Shown in pieces: positions 1-6,389 of a stretch of 13,332 nucleotides of DNA; position 1 is the first letter of the stretch, and every line of letters starts with the position of its first letter. The DNA comes from Trueperaceae bacterium. Lineage in GTDB: Bacteria > Deinococcota > Deinococci > Deinococcales > Trueperaceae. The DNA is taken from contig SLSQ01000033.1 of the NCBI GenBank assembly GCA_007130355.1, positions 1-13,332 of the forward strand. Reading direction: 5' to 3'. Under the pieces are notes generated by a model. That model was not told where the DNA came from. It did not search any database and worked only from the letters and a program-made list of their open reading frames with translations. The position numbers and the translations under genes were made by a program.

Positions 1-403
1 CGTACAGGTTGAACAGGTCGGCGGAGAGGAACAGGGCGTGCACGCTGCCCGCCAGCAGCCACCAGAGCGGCCAGAAGCGGCGCCCCGCCGGGGTGCCCGG
101 GGGGATCGTGGCGCGGGCGTGCACGGTCACGATCGCGCCCACGATCACGGCGAGCCAGAGCATCGAGACGGCGAACGGGTCGACCCGCCAGGCGACGCCC
201 AGCGGCGCGTCGATCCCGGCCAGCGCGATCCGCTCCGGTCCGTCCCGGACCACGCGCGCGGTGACGTGCGCCAGCGCCGCGGCGGTCGCGAGCCAGGCGA
301 TCCAGCCGAGCGGAGCCCACGCCCGCCGGGGCACGACGAGCAGCGACGCGCCGGTCGCGAGCGGCGCGAACACCACGACCAGCAGCGCCTCAGCGGTCGT
401 CAT
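1..403 (-). CDS. mnhD: Mrp/Mnh antiporter subunit D (partial, cut by window edge)
   Basis: This is the start of a proton-translocating membrane subunit of the Mrp/Mnh Na+/H+ antiporter, homologous to NuoL/M/N of complex I. The first 134 codons are present and the rest lies beyond base 1. The ATG is at 403-401 and overlaps the end of mnhC by 14 bases, which supports translational coupling. Visible hydrophobic stretches include residues near 5-24 (LLVVVFAPLATGASLLVV), a segment around WLAVIVGAIVTV, and WPLWWLLAGSVHALFLSADLFNLY. The last one carries the LFLSADLFNLY signature usual at this point in MrpD proteins. Membership of the E-F-G-B-C-D operon makes D more likely than a stand-alone complex I subunit. 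No separate promoter is seen, so expression from the operon promoter before mnhE is inferred. The product would be a polytopic inner-membrane protein. Confidence 0.88.
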   Translation of the reverse strand, partial: MTTAEALLVVVFAPLATGASLLVVPRRAWAPLGWIAWLATAAALAHVTARVVRDGPERIALAGIDAPLGVAWRVDPFAVSMLWLAVIVGAIVTVHARATIPPGTPAGRRFWPLWWLLAGSVHALFLSADLFNLY

Positions 404-704
404 CGTCCTCCGGCGCGCTCAACGTCACGCGGCCGCTGTCGTGGTGGATGCGGATCGCCAGCGCCAGCGCGAAGGCGGTCGAGGCCACGGCGATCACGAT
501 TCCGGTCAGCACCAGCGCTTGGGCGACCGGGTCGGTGGTGCCGCCCGGTCGGCCCGAGACGGCGAGCATCAGCACGAACACCGCCGAACCGATCATGTTG
601 AGCGCCAGCAGTTTGCGCAGCAGGTGCGCCGCCGTCAGTACGCCGAACACGCCCGCCCCGAACACCACGGCGGCCGCCAGGACGTAGAGGGTGACGGAGG
701 TCAC
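390..704 (-). CDS. mnhC: Mrp/Mnh antiporter subunit C (NuoK-like)
   Basis: This is a 104-residue membrane protein of the MnhC/MrpC family, homologous to NuoK/MbhG, and part of the membrane arm of the antiporter. The GTG start at 704-702 overlaps the TGA stop of the upstream B subunit as GTGA, so the start is well fixed. Three hydrophobic segments are visible: residues about 5-25, 31-49 and 62-85. The family core is clear in LLRKLLALNMIGSAV (second helix) and DPVAQALVLTGIVIAVA (third helix). The third helix is the usual DPLPQALVLTAIVI motif of the family. The length is slightly short but normal for the family. The acidic tail EDDDD at the C-terminus is not part of the conserved fold. Confidence 0.92.
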   Translation of the reverse strand: MTSVTLYVLAAAVVFGAGVFGVLTAAHLLRKLLALNMIGSAVFVLMLAVSGRPGGTTDPVAQALVLTGIVIAVASTAFALALAIRIHHDSGRVTLSAPEDDDDR

Positions 705-1669
705 CGGCCGCCCTCCGCCCCGGCGTCGGCCTCGGTGGCACCGACCCCGCGCGAGCGGGTGAAGAGCAGCAGCAGGGTCGTGGCGATCGACGCCATCATC
801 GCCACTTCGATCAGGTACACCGCCCAGGTGCCGGGCAGCTCCATCGGCTCCGCCCCGAACAGGGGCGCGCCGGCGCCGATCGCCACGAACGTCGCCACCC
901 CGGCGATCAGCGCGATCCGGAGGCGCAGGCCCGAACGCGACCGGGCCCGGATCGCACCGGTCAGGACCAGCACCACGCCCGCCGCGGCCAGCACCGTGCC
1001 GCCCTGGAAGGCGCCCCCCGGCCGGTCGGTGCCGGCGAGCAGCAGGTGCGCCGCGACGAGGACCGCGGTGGGCACGACGATGCCGACCAGGGCGGCCACC
1101 AACGGCGTGTCGCGCGGCACGCGCGCCCGCACGCCGGTGCGCAGCGGCGTGGCGACCGCCCAGGTGCCGAGCAGGACCACCAGCAGCACGAACATCTCGA
1201 GGAGCGTGTCCAGGTTGCGGAACAGGAGCAGCACCGCCGTGACGGGGTTGCCGAGTCCGGTGCCGTCGAGCGCCTCCAGCGCGGCCGCGCCGGCGCTGTC
1301 CGGAGCGCTGCCCTCGCCCGCCGCGCCGACGGCGGCCACGCCGATCGCCGCGACCGCCGTCGCGCTCAGCACGCCGATGGCGACGGCGACCGTCGAGCGA
1401 CGGCCTTCGGTCGGGGTCGGCGTCCACCCGCCGCGTGCCAGCGTGCGGTAGGCGACCAGCATCAGCGCGCCGGTCAGGCCCGCCCCGATCGCCGCTTCGG
1501 CCAGCGCCAGGTCGGGCGACCCGAGCCGCGCCCAGGCGAGCGACACGACCAGCCCGAACACCACGAACGTCACGATGTCCGCGAACAGACGGCGGCCGGT
1601 GACGACCCGCACCGCGAGGGACGCGAAGCCGACGGCGATCAGGGCGTCGATCGCCAGCTCGACGTTCAC
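701..1669 (-). CDS. mnhB: Mrp/Mnh subunit B fused to MbhD- and MbhE-like domains
   Basis: This is a 322-residue polytopic membrane protein combining modules that are separate subunits in archaeal Mbh hydrogenases and that form the C-terminal part of MrpA in Bacillus-type operons. Residues 1-80 form an MbhD/DUF4040-like three-helix domain with the motif ARLGSPDLALAEAAIGAGL (about 47-65). Residues 92-175 are MbhE-like, with NPVTAVLLLFRNLDTLLE at 141-158. Residues 188-305 are MnhB (PF04039-like), with AGTDRPGGAFQGGTVLAAA at 212-230. The GTG start at 1669 overlaps the mnhG stop as GTGA, and the GTG of mnhC overlaps this stop in the same way. There is no NuoL-like MrpA N-terminal part here, so the ion-pumping A subunit must be downstream of D or be replaced by a D paralogue. 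The domain boundaries are my reading of the sequence, not a profile search. Confidence 0.88.
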   Translation of the reverse strand: MNVELAIDALIAVGFASLAVRVVTGRRLFADIVTFVVFGLVVSLAWARLGSPDLALAEAAIGAGLTGALMLVAYRTLARGGWTPTPTEGRRSTVAVAIGVLSATAVAAIGVAAVGAAGEGSAPDSAGAAALEALDGTGLGNPVTAVLLLFRNLDTLLEMFVLLVVLLGTWAVATPLRTGVRARVPRDTPLVAALVGIVVPTAVLVAAHLLLAGTDRPGGAFQGGTVLAAAGVVLVLTGAIRARSRSGLRLRIALIAGVATFVAIGAGAPLFGAEPMELPGTWAVYLIEVAMMASIATTLLLLFTRSRGVGATEADAGAEGGR

Positions 1670-1998
1670 GACCGCTCCTCGTCCGGCGCCTCGGTCGGCG
1701 CCTCGGGACCGTCGCTCCAGGGGGTGGCCCGCGCGATCAGGTGCGCCGAGACGGTCGCGGCCAGCAGCGCCAGGAGCCACACGATCCCCAGCAGGAAGGC
1801 GGTGCGCATCTCGCCGGCCAGCAGCGCCGTGCCGGCGCACACCGCCGCCAGCCCCAGGTTGTCCGCCTTGGTGAGGGCGTGCAGCCGGCTGTGCGGATCG
1901 GGAAAGCGGAGCAGGCCCACGGTGCCGGCCAGGAAGAAGAAGCAACCGATCAGCACCAGGGCCGCGCCCGCCAGACCGGTCGCGTCGGCAACGGTCAT
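1666..1998 (-). CDS. mnhG: Mrp/Mnh antiporter subunit G
   Basis: This is a 110-residue membrane protein of the MnhG/MrpG (PhaG) family, one of the three small accessory subunits of the antiporter. The ATG at 1998-1996 overlaps the mnhF stop as ATGA, fixing the start and implying coupled translation. The signature is FFFLAGTVGLLRFPDPHSRLHALTKADNLG (about residues 20-49), matching the usual GLLRFPDxxxRLHAxTKAxTLG of the family. Three hydrophobic helices are visible, around residues 5-28, 48-62 and 64-88. The C-terminal 20 residues are acidic and proline-rich and look unstructured. Confidence 0.94.
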   Translation of the reverse strand: MTVADATGLAGAALVLIGCFFFLAGTVGLLRFPDPHSRLHALTKADNLGLAAVCAGTALLAGEMRTAFLLGIVWLLALLAATVSAHLIARATPWSDGPEAPTEAPDEERS

Positions 1999-2264
1999 GA
2001 CGCGTCCCGGTCGGGCGTTCCCAGGAACGCCAGGGTCACGATCGCCGCCAGCAGCACGAACGCCAGCGCGACCGTGCGCAACGCCGGCTCCTCCATCCAG
2101 GTCGCCAGGACCACCAGCACTGCGACGGTGGTCGATCCGAACAGCAGGGCGGCCATCATCCGGTCGGCGGAGGTCGGGCCGCGGATCACGCGGATCAGGC
2201 CGATCGCGAGGTTGAGCAGCAGGAACAGCGCCACGTACCCGAGCAGGTCGTCGGGCGGCGTCAC
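1995..2264 (-). CDS. mnhF: Mrp/Mnh antiporter subunit F
   Basis: This is an 89-residue small membrane subunit of the Mrp/Mnh antiporter (MnhF/PhaF family). The GTG start at 2264-2262 overlaps the mnhE stop (TGA, 2263-2261) as GTGA, and its own stop overlaps the mnhG ATG. Three helices are visible at residues about 8-27, 36-56 and 61-82. The diagnostic motif IGLIRVIRGPTSADRMMAALLFG (21-43) matches the family's RxxxGPtxxDRvvAlD segment, although the usual final Asp position is occupied by Leu. The apparent long reading frame extending upstream of the GTG is the shadow of mnhE and the S9 peptidase gene and is not coding. Confidence 0.92.
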   Translation of the reverse strand: MTPPDDLLGYVALFLLLNLAIGLIRVIRGPTSADRMMAALLFGSTTVAVLVVLATWMEEPALRTVALAFVLLAAIVTLAFLGTPDRDAS

Positions 2265-2797
2265 GTCGCGTCCGAACGGGCGTCCGATCGAGCGTCCAAC
2301 GCGAACGCCCAGCGGACCCGGTCGTGCAGGACGACGGCGCCGTCGTGGGCGCGGTCGGTGAGGGCGTGGACGACCAGGGTGCGGCCGTCGTCCTCGAGTC
2401 CCGCCGCCAGCGTGCCCGGCATGAGGCTGAGCGCGCTCACCATCAGGGTGAGGGGCGTTCCGGCCGGGAGGCGCAGCGGCAGGCGCCGCACGCTCGGCTG
2501 GACCGTCCGTCCCGGCCGGAAGGCGCGCCAGGCCACGTCGATGCCGCCCACGACGGAGGCGGCTACGAAGTAGGCGGCGAAGCCGACCGCGCGCAGCGGC
2601 CGGATCGGGACGGGCGGGTGAAGGGCGAGCGCGCCGGCGATCCAGGCGCCGACGGTCGCGACGGCCAACCCGGCCGGCCAGGTGGCCGTGCCGTCCAACG
2701 CGGTCCACACGACCGTCAGCAGCACGAACGCCCGCGCGCGGTGGGTCCACCGGTCGCGGGTCCGCGAGCGGCCGTCCGGACTCTCGTTCGCGCCCAT
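2261..2797 (-). CDS. mnhE: Mrp/Mnh antiporter subunit E
   Basis: This is a 178-residue MnhE/MrpE family protein and the first gene of the visible antiporter operon. The N-terminal 20 residues are polar and Arg-rich. Hydrophobic helices follow at about 22-38, 41-59 and 68-90, and then a soluble C-terminal domain. Family signatures are VGGIDVAWRAFRPG (83-96), LTLMVSALSLMPGTLAAG (116-133) and TLVVHALTD (140-148). The SLMPGTL and VHxLxD motifs are typical of MnhE. The ATG at 2797 is preceded by TACCAT at 2809-2804 with exactly six bases between, and there is no Shine-Dalgarno sequence, which suggests a leaderless transcript starting at or next to this codon. Another ATG at 2805-2803 is out of frame. 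Confidence 0.92.
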   Translation of the reverse strand: MGANESPDGRSRTRDRWTHRARAFVLLTVVWTALDGTATWPAGLAVATVGAWIAGALALHPPVPIRPLRAVGFAAYFVAASVVGGIDVAWRAFRPGRTVQPSVRRLPLRLPAGTPLTLMVSALSLMPGTLAAGLEDDGRTLVVHALTDRAHDGAVVLHDRVRWAFALDARSDARSDAT

Positions 2798-2803
2798 GGC
2801 GCC

Positions 2804-2832
2804 ATGGTACCGAGGCGCGGGGCGTCCGTTCC
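2804..2832 (-). promoter_or_regulatory. Leaderless promoter candidate for the mnh operon
   Basis: The -10-like hexamer TACCAT lies at 2809-2804, followed by six bases (GGCGCC) and then the mnhE ATG at 2797. This matches the TANNNT placement known for leaderless mRNAs in Deinococcus and Actinobacteria. The -35 position at a 17-base spacing reads GGAACG, which is a poor match. The call therefore rests on the -10 box, its exact distance to the ATG, and the absence of a ribosome-binding site. Confidence 0.5.
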
Positions 2833-2847
2833 CGCGCCTCGTTCTCG

Positions 2848-2876
2848 TTGCGGCCGAGCGCGACGCGGGCTACCGT
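2848..2876 (+). promoter_or_regulatory. Leaderless promoter for the S9 peptidase
   Basis: TTGCGG at 2848-2853 and TACCGT at 2871-2876 are separated by 17 bases. The -10 box is followed by GCCCGC and then the ATG at 2883. Both hexamers and both spacings fit a sigma-70-type leaderless promoter, with the start codon where transcription should begin. No Shine-Dalgarno sequence precedes the ATG. This supports 2883 as the start rather than any upstream in-frame codon. It lies back to back with the mnhE promoter in an 85-base divergent gap. Confidence 0.6.
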
Positions 2877-2882
2877 GCCCGC

Positions 2883-4757
2883 ATGGACGACCCCGACGCA
2901 GTACGCACGCCGTTCGAACGCTTCGCCGCCGTCCGCCGGATCGGTTCCGGCGCCTACGCGCCCGACGGCCGGCGCTTCGCGTACGTCGCGCCCACCAGCG
3001 GCCGCAACCAACTCTGGATCCAGCCGACCGGCGGCGGCTTCGCCGTTCAGGCGACCGAGGCGCCCGGCCGCCGGGTGGTCGACTTCGCCTGGACGCGCGA
3101 GGGCGACCGGATCGTGTTCCTCGCCGACCGGGACGGCGATGAAATGCACCAGGTGTTCGTCCTGGAGGTTCCCGCCGAGGACGATCCGCCCCGGGCCGGC
3201 GCGATCCGGCAGCTCACCGACGCGCCGCAGGCGCAGCATCAACTGGGCGAGCCTCTTCCCGGCGGCCGGATCCTGATCGCGTCGAACGACCGGGAACCGA
3301 CCGAGGTCGACGTCCAGGTCCTCGATCTGGCGTCCGGCGAGCGACGGCGCCTGACCGAAGGTGGACGCTTCTACGCGGCGCACGCCTCGCCGGACGGAAC
3401 GCAGGCGATCGCGGTTCAGGTGCACGGCAACATGAACCAGGACCTGCACCTGATCGATCTGGAGAGCGGTGCGACGCGGCACCTCACCCCGCACGAGGGC
3501 GAGGCCAAGTTCTGGCCCGGTCCCTGGGCGCGCGACGGCAGCGGCGTGTACCTTCGCAGCGACCACGGCCGCGAGTTCCTGGGCCTCGGCTTCTACGATC
3601 TCGGCTCGGACGCGTGGAGCTACCTCCGCGAGCCCGAGCGGGACGTCGAAGGGTTCGAGGTCGCGCGCGACGGGCGCACCTCCGTCACCGTCGAGAACCG
3701 CGACGGCGCGCACGTCCTGCGGGCCCACGACCTCGAGGCCGGGGCGTCGCTGCCCGACCCGGAGATCCCGTTCGGCGTGATCGAGGGCCTGGACCTCCAC
3801 CCGTCGGAGCGTAAGGTCCTCGTGACGCTGTCGACCCCGGCCCACGCCGCGAACCTGTTCGAGCTGGACCTGACCACGGGCACGCTCGAGCCGAGGGAAC
3901 AGTCGATGCTGGGCGGGGTCGACCCGGCCCGGATGCCGACGCCGGAACCGGTCCGCTACCCGAGCTTCGACCGCGAGATCCCCGCCTGGCTCTACCGGCC
4001 GGCGGGCGAGGGACCGTTCCCGGTGGTTCTGTCGATCCACGGCGGGCCGGAGGCGCAGGAGCAACCACGCTACATGTACGACGGGCTGTACGCCTACCTG
4101 AACGAGCGTGGGATCGCGGTGCTGGCGCCGAACGTCCGCGGCTCGACCGGCTACGGCAAGGGCTACCAGCGCCTGATCCACCGCGACTGGGGCGGCGATG
4201 AGCTGCGCGACGTCGAGGCCGCCGCCGACTGGCTCGCGGCCCAGGATTGGGTCGACCCGGCTCGGATCGGCGTGTTCGGCGGGTCGTTCGGCGGCTTCGC
4301 GACCCTCTCGGCCGTCACGCGCCTGCCCGACCGCTGGGCGGTCGGCGTCGACGTGGTCGGGCCCGCCAACCTGCTCACCTTCGTCGAGAGCGTTCCGCCC
4401 CACTGGCGCCCGATGATGGCCGCCTGGGTCGGCGATCCGGAAGATCCGGCCGACCGCGAGCGCATGGTCGAGCGCTCGCCGATCACCCACGTGCAGAACG
4501 TGCGCGTCCCGATGCTGATCTTCCAGGGCGCGAACGACCCCCGCGTCGTCCAGGCCGAGTCGGACCAGATGGTCGAGGCGATGCGCGCCAACGGCGTCGA
4601 GGTCGACTACGTCGTCGACGCCAAGAGCGGGCACGGCCCCGCCGATCGCGCCACGGCGCTCGAGTGGTACGGGGCGGTGGCGCGGTACCTGGAGGAGAGG
4701 CTCGCGGCCCCAGGGCCGACCGGCCCGTCCGCGGCGCGCGTCGAGCCCGGCGCGTAG
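2883..4757 (+). CDS. S9 family serine peptidase (prolyl oligopeptidase / acylaminoacyl-peptidase type)
   Basis: This is a 624-residue cytoplasmic serine peptidase with an N-terminal beta-propeller (about residues 15-345) and a C-terminal alpha/beta-hydrolase domain (about 355-608). Propeller blades show repeated patterns such as SPDGTQAIAVQVHGN and LWIQPTGGG. In the catalytic domain, HGGPE at 386-390 would form the oxyanion region, NVRGSTGYGK sits at 417-426, the nucleophile is Ser468 in GGSFGG, the acid is Asp552 in GANDPRV, and the base is His584 in KSGHGP. The triad is complete, so the enzyme should be active on short peptides; the exact specificity cannot be read. There is no signal peptide. 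The start at 2883 follows a leaderless promoter; upstream in-frame codons lie in the divergent promoter region and inside mnhE. The length is normal for S9C-like enzymes. The gene is monocistronic and ends 67 bases before a strong hairpin. Confidence 0.93.
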   Translation: MDDPDAVRTPFERFAAVRRIGSGAYAPDGRRFAYVAPTSGRNQLWIQPTGGGFAVQATEAPGRRVVDFAWTREGDRIVFLADRDGDEMHQVFVLEVPAEDDPPRAGAIRQLTDAPQAQHQLGEPLPGGRILIASNDREPTEVDVQVLDLASGERRRLTEGGRFYAAHASPDGTQAIAVQVHGNMNQDLHLIDLESGATRHLTPHEGEAKFWPGPWARDGSGVYLRSDHGREFLGLGFYDLGSDAWSYLREPERDVEGFEVARDGRTSVTVENRDGAHVLRAHDLEAGASLPDPEIPFGVIEGLDLHPSERKVLVTLSTPAHAANLFELDLTTGTLEPREQSMLGGVDPARMPTPEPVRYPSFDREIPAWLYRPAGEGPFPVVLSIHGGPEAQEQPRYMYDGLYAYLNERGIAVLAPNVRGSTGYGKGYQRLIHRDWGGDELRDVEAAADWLAAQDWVDPARIGVFGGSFGGFATLSAVTRLPDRWAVGVDVVGPANLLTFVESVPPHWRPMMAAWVGDPEDPADRERMVERSPITHVQNVRVPMLIFQGANDPRVVQAESDQMVEAMRANGVEVDYVVDAKSGHGPADRATALEWYGAVARYLEERLAAPGPTGPSAARVEPGA

Positions 4758-4824
4758 TTCGGGACCCCGCCCGCGCGCACGCCCCCTGTACCGTCCCTAT
4801 TCTCGAGCGCCGCGCCTCCAGCAC

Positions 4825-4861
4825 GAGGAACGGCCCCGGCATGTCGCCGGGGCCGTTCCTC
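4825..4861. terminator. Perfect 16-bp hairpin between convergent genes, probable bidirectional terminator
   Basis: The arms GAGGAACGGCCCCGGC (4825-4840) and its exact reverse complement (4846-4861) enclose a five-base loop, ATGTC. It lies 67 bases after the S9 peptidase stop and 42 bases after the vWA gene stop, in the right place to end both transcripts. Neither side has a T-tract, so it is not a textbook intrinsic terminator. It may act with Rho or simply protect the 3' ends. The rest of 4758-4903 shows nothing further that I can support. Confidence 0.75.
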
Positions 4862-4903
4862 ACGAGCTTCGGGGGCCGGTCGGACCGGCCGTCGCCGCGC
4901 GAC

Positions 4904-6019
4904 TCAGTACGTGGCGCTACGGCTGAACTCGCCGCGGATGTCGCTGCCGTCGTCGATCACGACGCGGACGGTCTTCTCGGCACCGTCCTTGGTGCCGCGG
5001 AAGGTGACGATGTAGCCGCCCGTGGCTGCCGTGGCGATCGGGAGCTCCTCGAGGTCGAACTCGCTGCCGTCCCAGTCGAAGAACACGCCGCCGGTGCCGT
5101 CGACGCCCGCGAACACCTTCATGTTCTCGTGCGTGTCGTCGCAGAAGGTGCTGTCGGGTCCGACCACGTGGGTGACGACGCCTTCGCCGGTCAGGCGGTC
5201 GAGGAGGTCCTCGGTGACCGGGGGCTGCCAGCGTTCCCAGCCGTCGGTGCCGCTGAACTGCGACTCGAAGGTGTCGTGCGTGTGCGAGCAGATGTCCATG
5301 ACGACGATCATGATCTTCTGTGCGCCGTCGCGCCAGGCCAGGTTGTCGAGCGCGAACTCGACCGAGCCGATGGCGTTCTCCGGCGCGTCGCCGCCGCCGC
5401 GGGGCGAGTCGCCTTCGATGAACGTCTGGAACGCTTCGAAGTCGGCGCTGAGGTCGAAGGTCGGACGCGGGGAGCTGTCGAACCCGGGGGGCGTGTCGCC
5501 CCGGAGGGAAACGCCGCGCTCGTCCGCGTCGTCGGGATCGTTCTTCGTGTCGTACGCGTCGCCGAACGTCACGGCGCCGACGCGGGCGTCCAGGCCGGAG
5601 GTGTCGAGGAACTCGCTGAACGCGATGATCGAGTTCTGGACGCTGGTGAGGCCGGACCCCATGCTGCCGGTGGTGTCGAACACGAACACGATGTCGGCCG
5701 CGGCGCGCACCTCGCCGCCGATCCTCTCGACGGTGATGCCCTTGACCGTGCCCGCTTCGACGACGGTGAAGTCGCCTTCGTCCAGGTCGGTCGCTTCGCC
5801 GTCGGGGCCCAGGAAGCCCGAGACGCTGATGTCCATCAGGTCGTCGCCCTTGTCGCTAGCGCGGATCGTGCCCGTCGTCGCGATCGTCGGGTCCTCGATC
5901 GTGGGCGGGGGCGCCGTGCCCGGATCGGCGTACGGGTCGTCGCCGTTGGCCGGTGCGGCGCACGCGGCCAGGATCAGGCCGAACGCGGCGAGCGGGAAGA
6001 GCATGCGGAACGGTTTCAT
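4904..6019 (-). CDS. Secreted von Willebrand factor A domain lipoprotein
   Basis: This is a 371-residue exported protein. Residues 1-20 form a lipoprotein signal peptide with the lipobox LAAC, so Cys20 would be the lipidated first mature residue. An acidic, Pro-rich linker follows (21-60). Residues 61-105 may be a small beta domain before the vWA fold. The vWA domain (about 108-340) has the metal-ion MIDAS motif as DTTGS (Asp115, Thr117, Ser119), a variant of DxSxS, the loop GGGDAPE at 208-214, and an Asp in VVMDICSH (242). These are consistent with divalent-cation-dependent protein or ligand binding on the outer face of the membrane; no partner is encoded nearby. The start at 6019 was chosen because GGAGGT (6029-6024) lies four bases upstream; an in-frame ATG at 6031 would put that site inside the gene. 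Its role is unknown. Confidence 0.88.
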   Translation of the reverse strand: MKPFRMLFPLAAFGLILAACAAPANGDDPYADPGTAPPPTIEDPTIATTGTIRASDKGDDLMDISVSGFLGPDGEATDLDEGDFTVVEAGTVKGITVERIGGEVRAAADIVFVFDTTGSMGSGLTSVQNSIIAFSEFLDTSGLDARVGAVTFGDAYDTKNDPDDADERGVSLRGDTPPGFDSSPRPTFDLSADFEAFQTFIEGDSPRGGGDAPENAIGSVEFALDNLAWRDGAQKIMIVVMDICSHTHDTFESQFSGTDGWERWQPPVTEDLLDRLTGEGVVTHVVGPDSTFCDDTHENMKVFAGVDGTGGVFFDWDGSEFDLEELPIATAATGGYIVTFRGTKDGAEKTVRVVIDDGSDIRGEFSRSATY

Positions 6020-6023
6020 GTCT

Positions 6024-6029
6024 ACCTCC
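6024..6029 (-). promoter_or_regulatory. Ribosome-binding site fixing the vWA lipoprotein start
   Basis: GGAGGT at 6029-6024 lies four bases before the ATG at 6019. It decides between this codon and the in-frame ATG at 6031, and gives a signal peptide that begins MKPFR. Confidence 0.75.
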
Positions 6030-6202
6030 AAAGGGCAGGGTCGAAGCGTCGGGCAGGGAGGTGCCCAGGGACGGACGGGCGGCGGGGTGGGCTCGGTGGC
6101 GCTCGGATGCGACGCGATTCGAGCCCCGACGGATTCGGTGCCCCTCGGGAGCCACGGTCGGCGGTCGGGTCGAGCGTCCGATTCCCCGCTACGTTCCGGA
6201 GG

Positions 6203-6228
6203 ATAGTACGCCCGGTCGGGACCCCGAC
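6203..6228 (-). promoter_or_regulatory. Candidate promoter with dyad operator upstream of the vWA gene
   Basis: On the minus strand TACTAT at 6208-6203 is the best -10 box in the intergenic region, and no other TANNNT lies between it and the vWA start. No good -35 is found at 16-18 bases. Just upstream, overlapping the spacer, is a perfect dyad GTCGGG-AC-CCCGAC (6215-6228), placed where a repressor or activator could act. If used, the transcript would carry a leader of about 175 bases before the vWA ATG. The leader (6020-6196) contains no open reading frame that I would support. Confidence 0.35.
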
Positions 6229-6311
6229 GCGAGATTGCTCATATCGCTCCAACGCTGAGCCTTCATCTGGAACCCATGCTCTGCTCATGAAGAAGTAGCC
6301 TGGTCTCGAGT

Positions 6312-6362
6312 CCCGGGCTCCCGGGTAGCATTCCCCATGTCCGTCGCCTCGAATCGTACCGT
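6312..6362 (+). promoter_or_regulatory. Candidate promoter region of the histidine kinase
   Basis: TACCGT at 6357-6362 is a candidate -10 box 27 bases before the kinase GTG; a transcript from it would have a leader of about 20 bases. No convincing -35 is seen. Two copies of the palindrome CCCGGG (6312-6317 and 6320-6325) separated by CT form an inverted repeat about 30 bases upstream, a possible operator. Bases 6230-6300 are less GC-rich than their surroundings, as expected for a regulatory region. The 370-base gap holds no credible gene. Confidence 0.3.
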
Positions 6363-6389
6363 GGACCGACCCGGGCGGCGCATCCCCGG

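Noticed and set aside
2682..2882. N-terminal extension of the S9 peptidase
   Set aside because: It overlaps mnhE and the divergent promoters. The promoter boxes and the family-like start favour the ATG at 2883.
2265..4634. A long open frame on the minus strand opposite the S9 peptidase gene
   Set aside because: The peptidase on the plus strand has a complete catalytic triad and conserved motifs. The opposite frame is a high-GC shadow, and only its last 89 codons (mnhF) are real.
4789..4794. TACCGT box that could drive a small RNA containing the 4825-4861 hairpin
   Set aside because: There is no matching -35 hexamer at 16-18 bases, and the hairpin position is fully explained as the 3' end of two convergent genes.
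6363..6389. Leaderless start for the histidine kinase six bases after TACCGT (6357-6362)
   Set aside because: No start codon occurs at the expected position (6369 reads ACC), so a short leader to the GTG at 6390 is the simpler reading.
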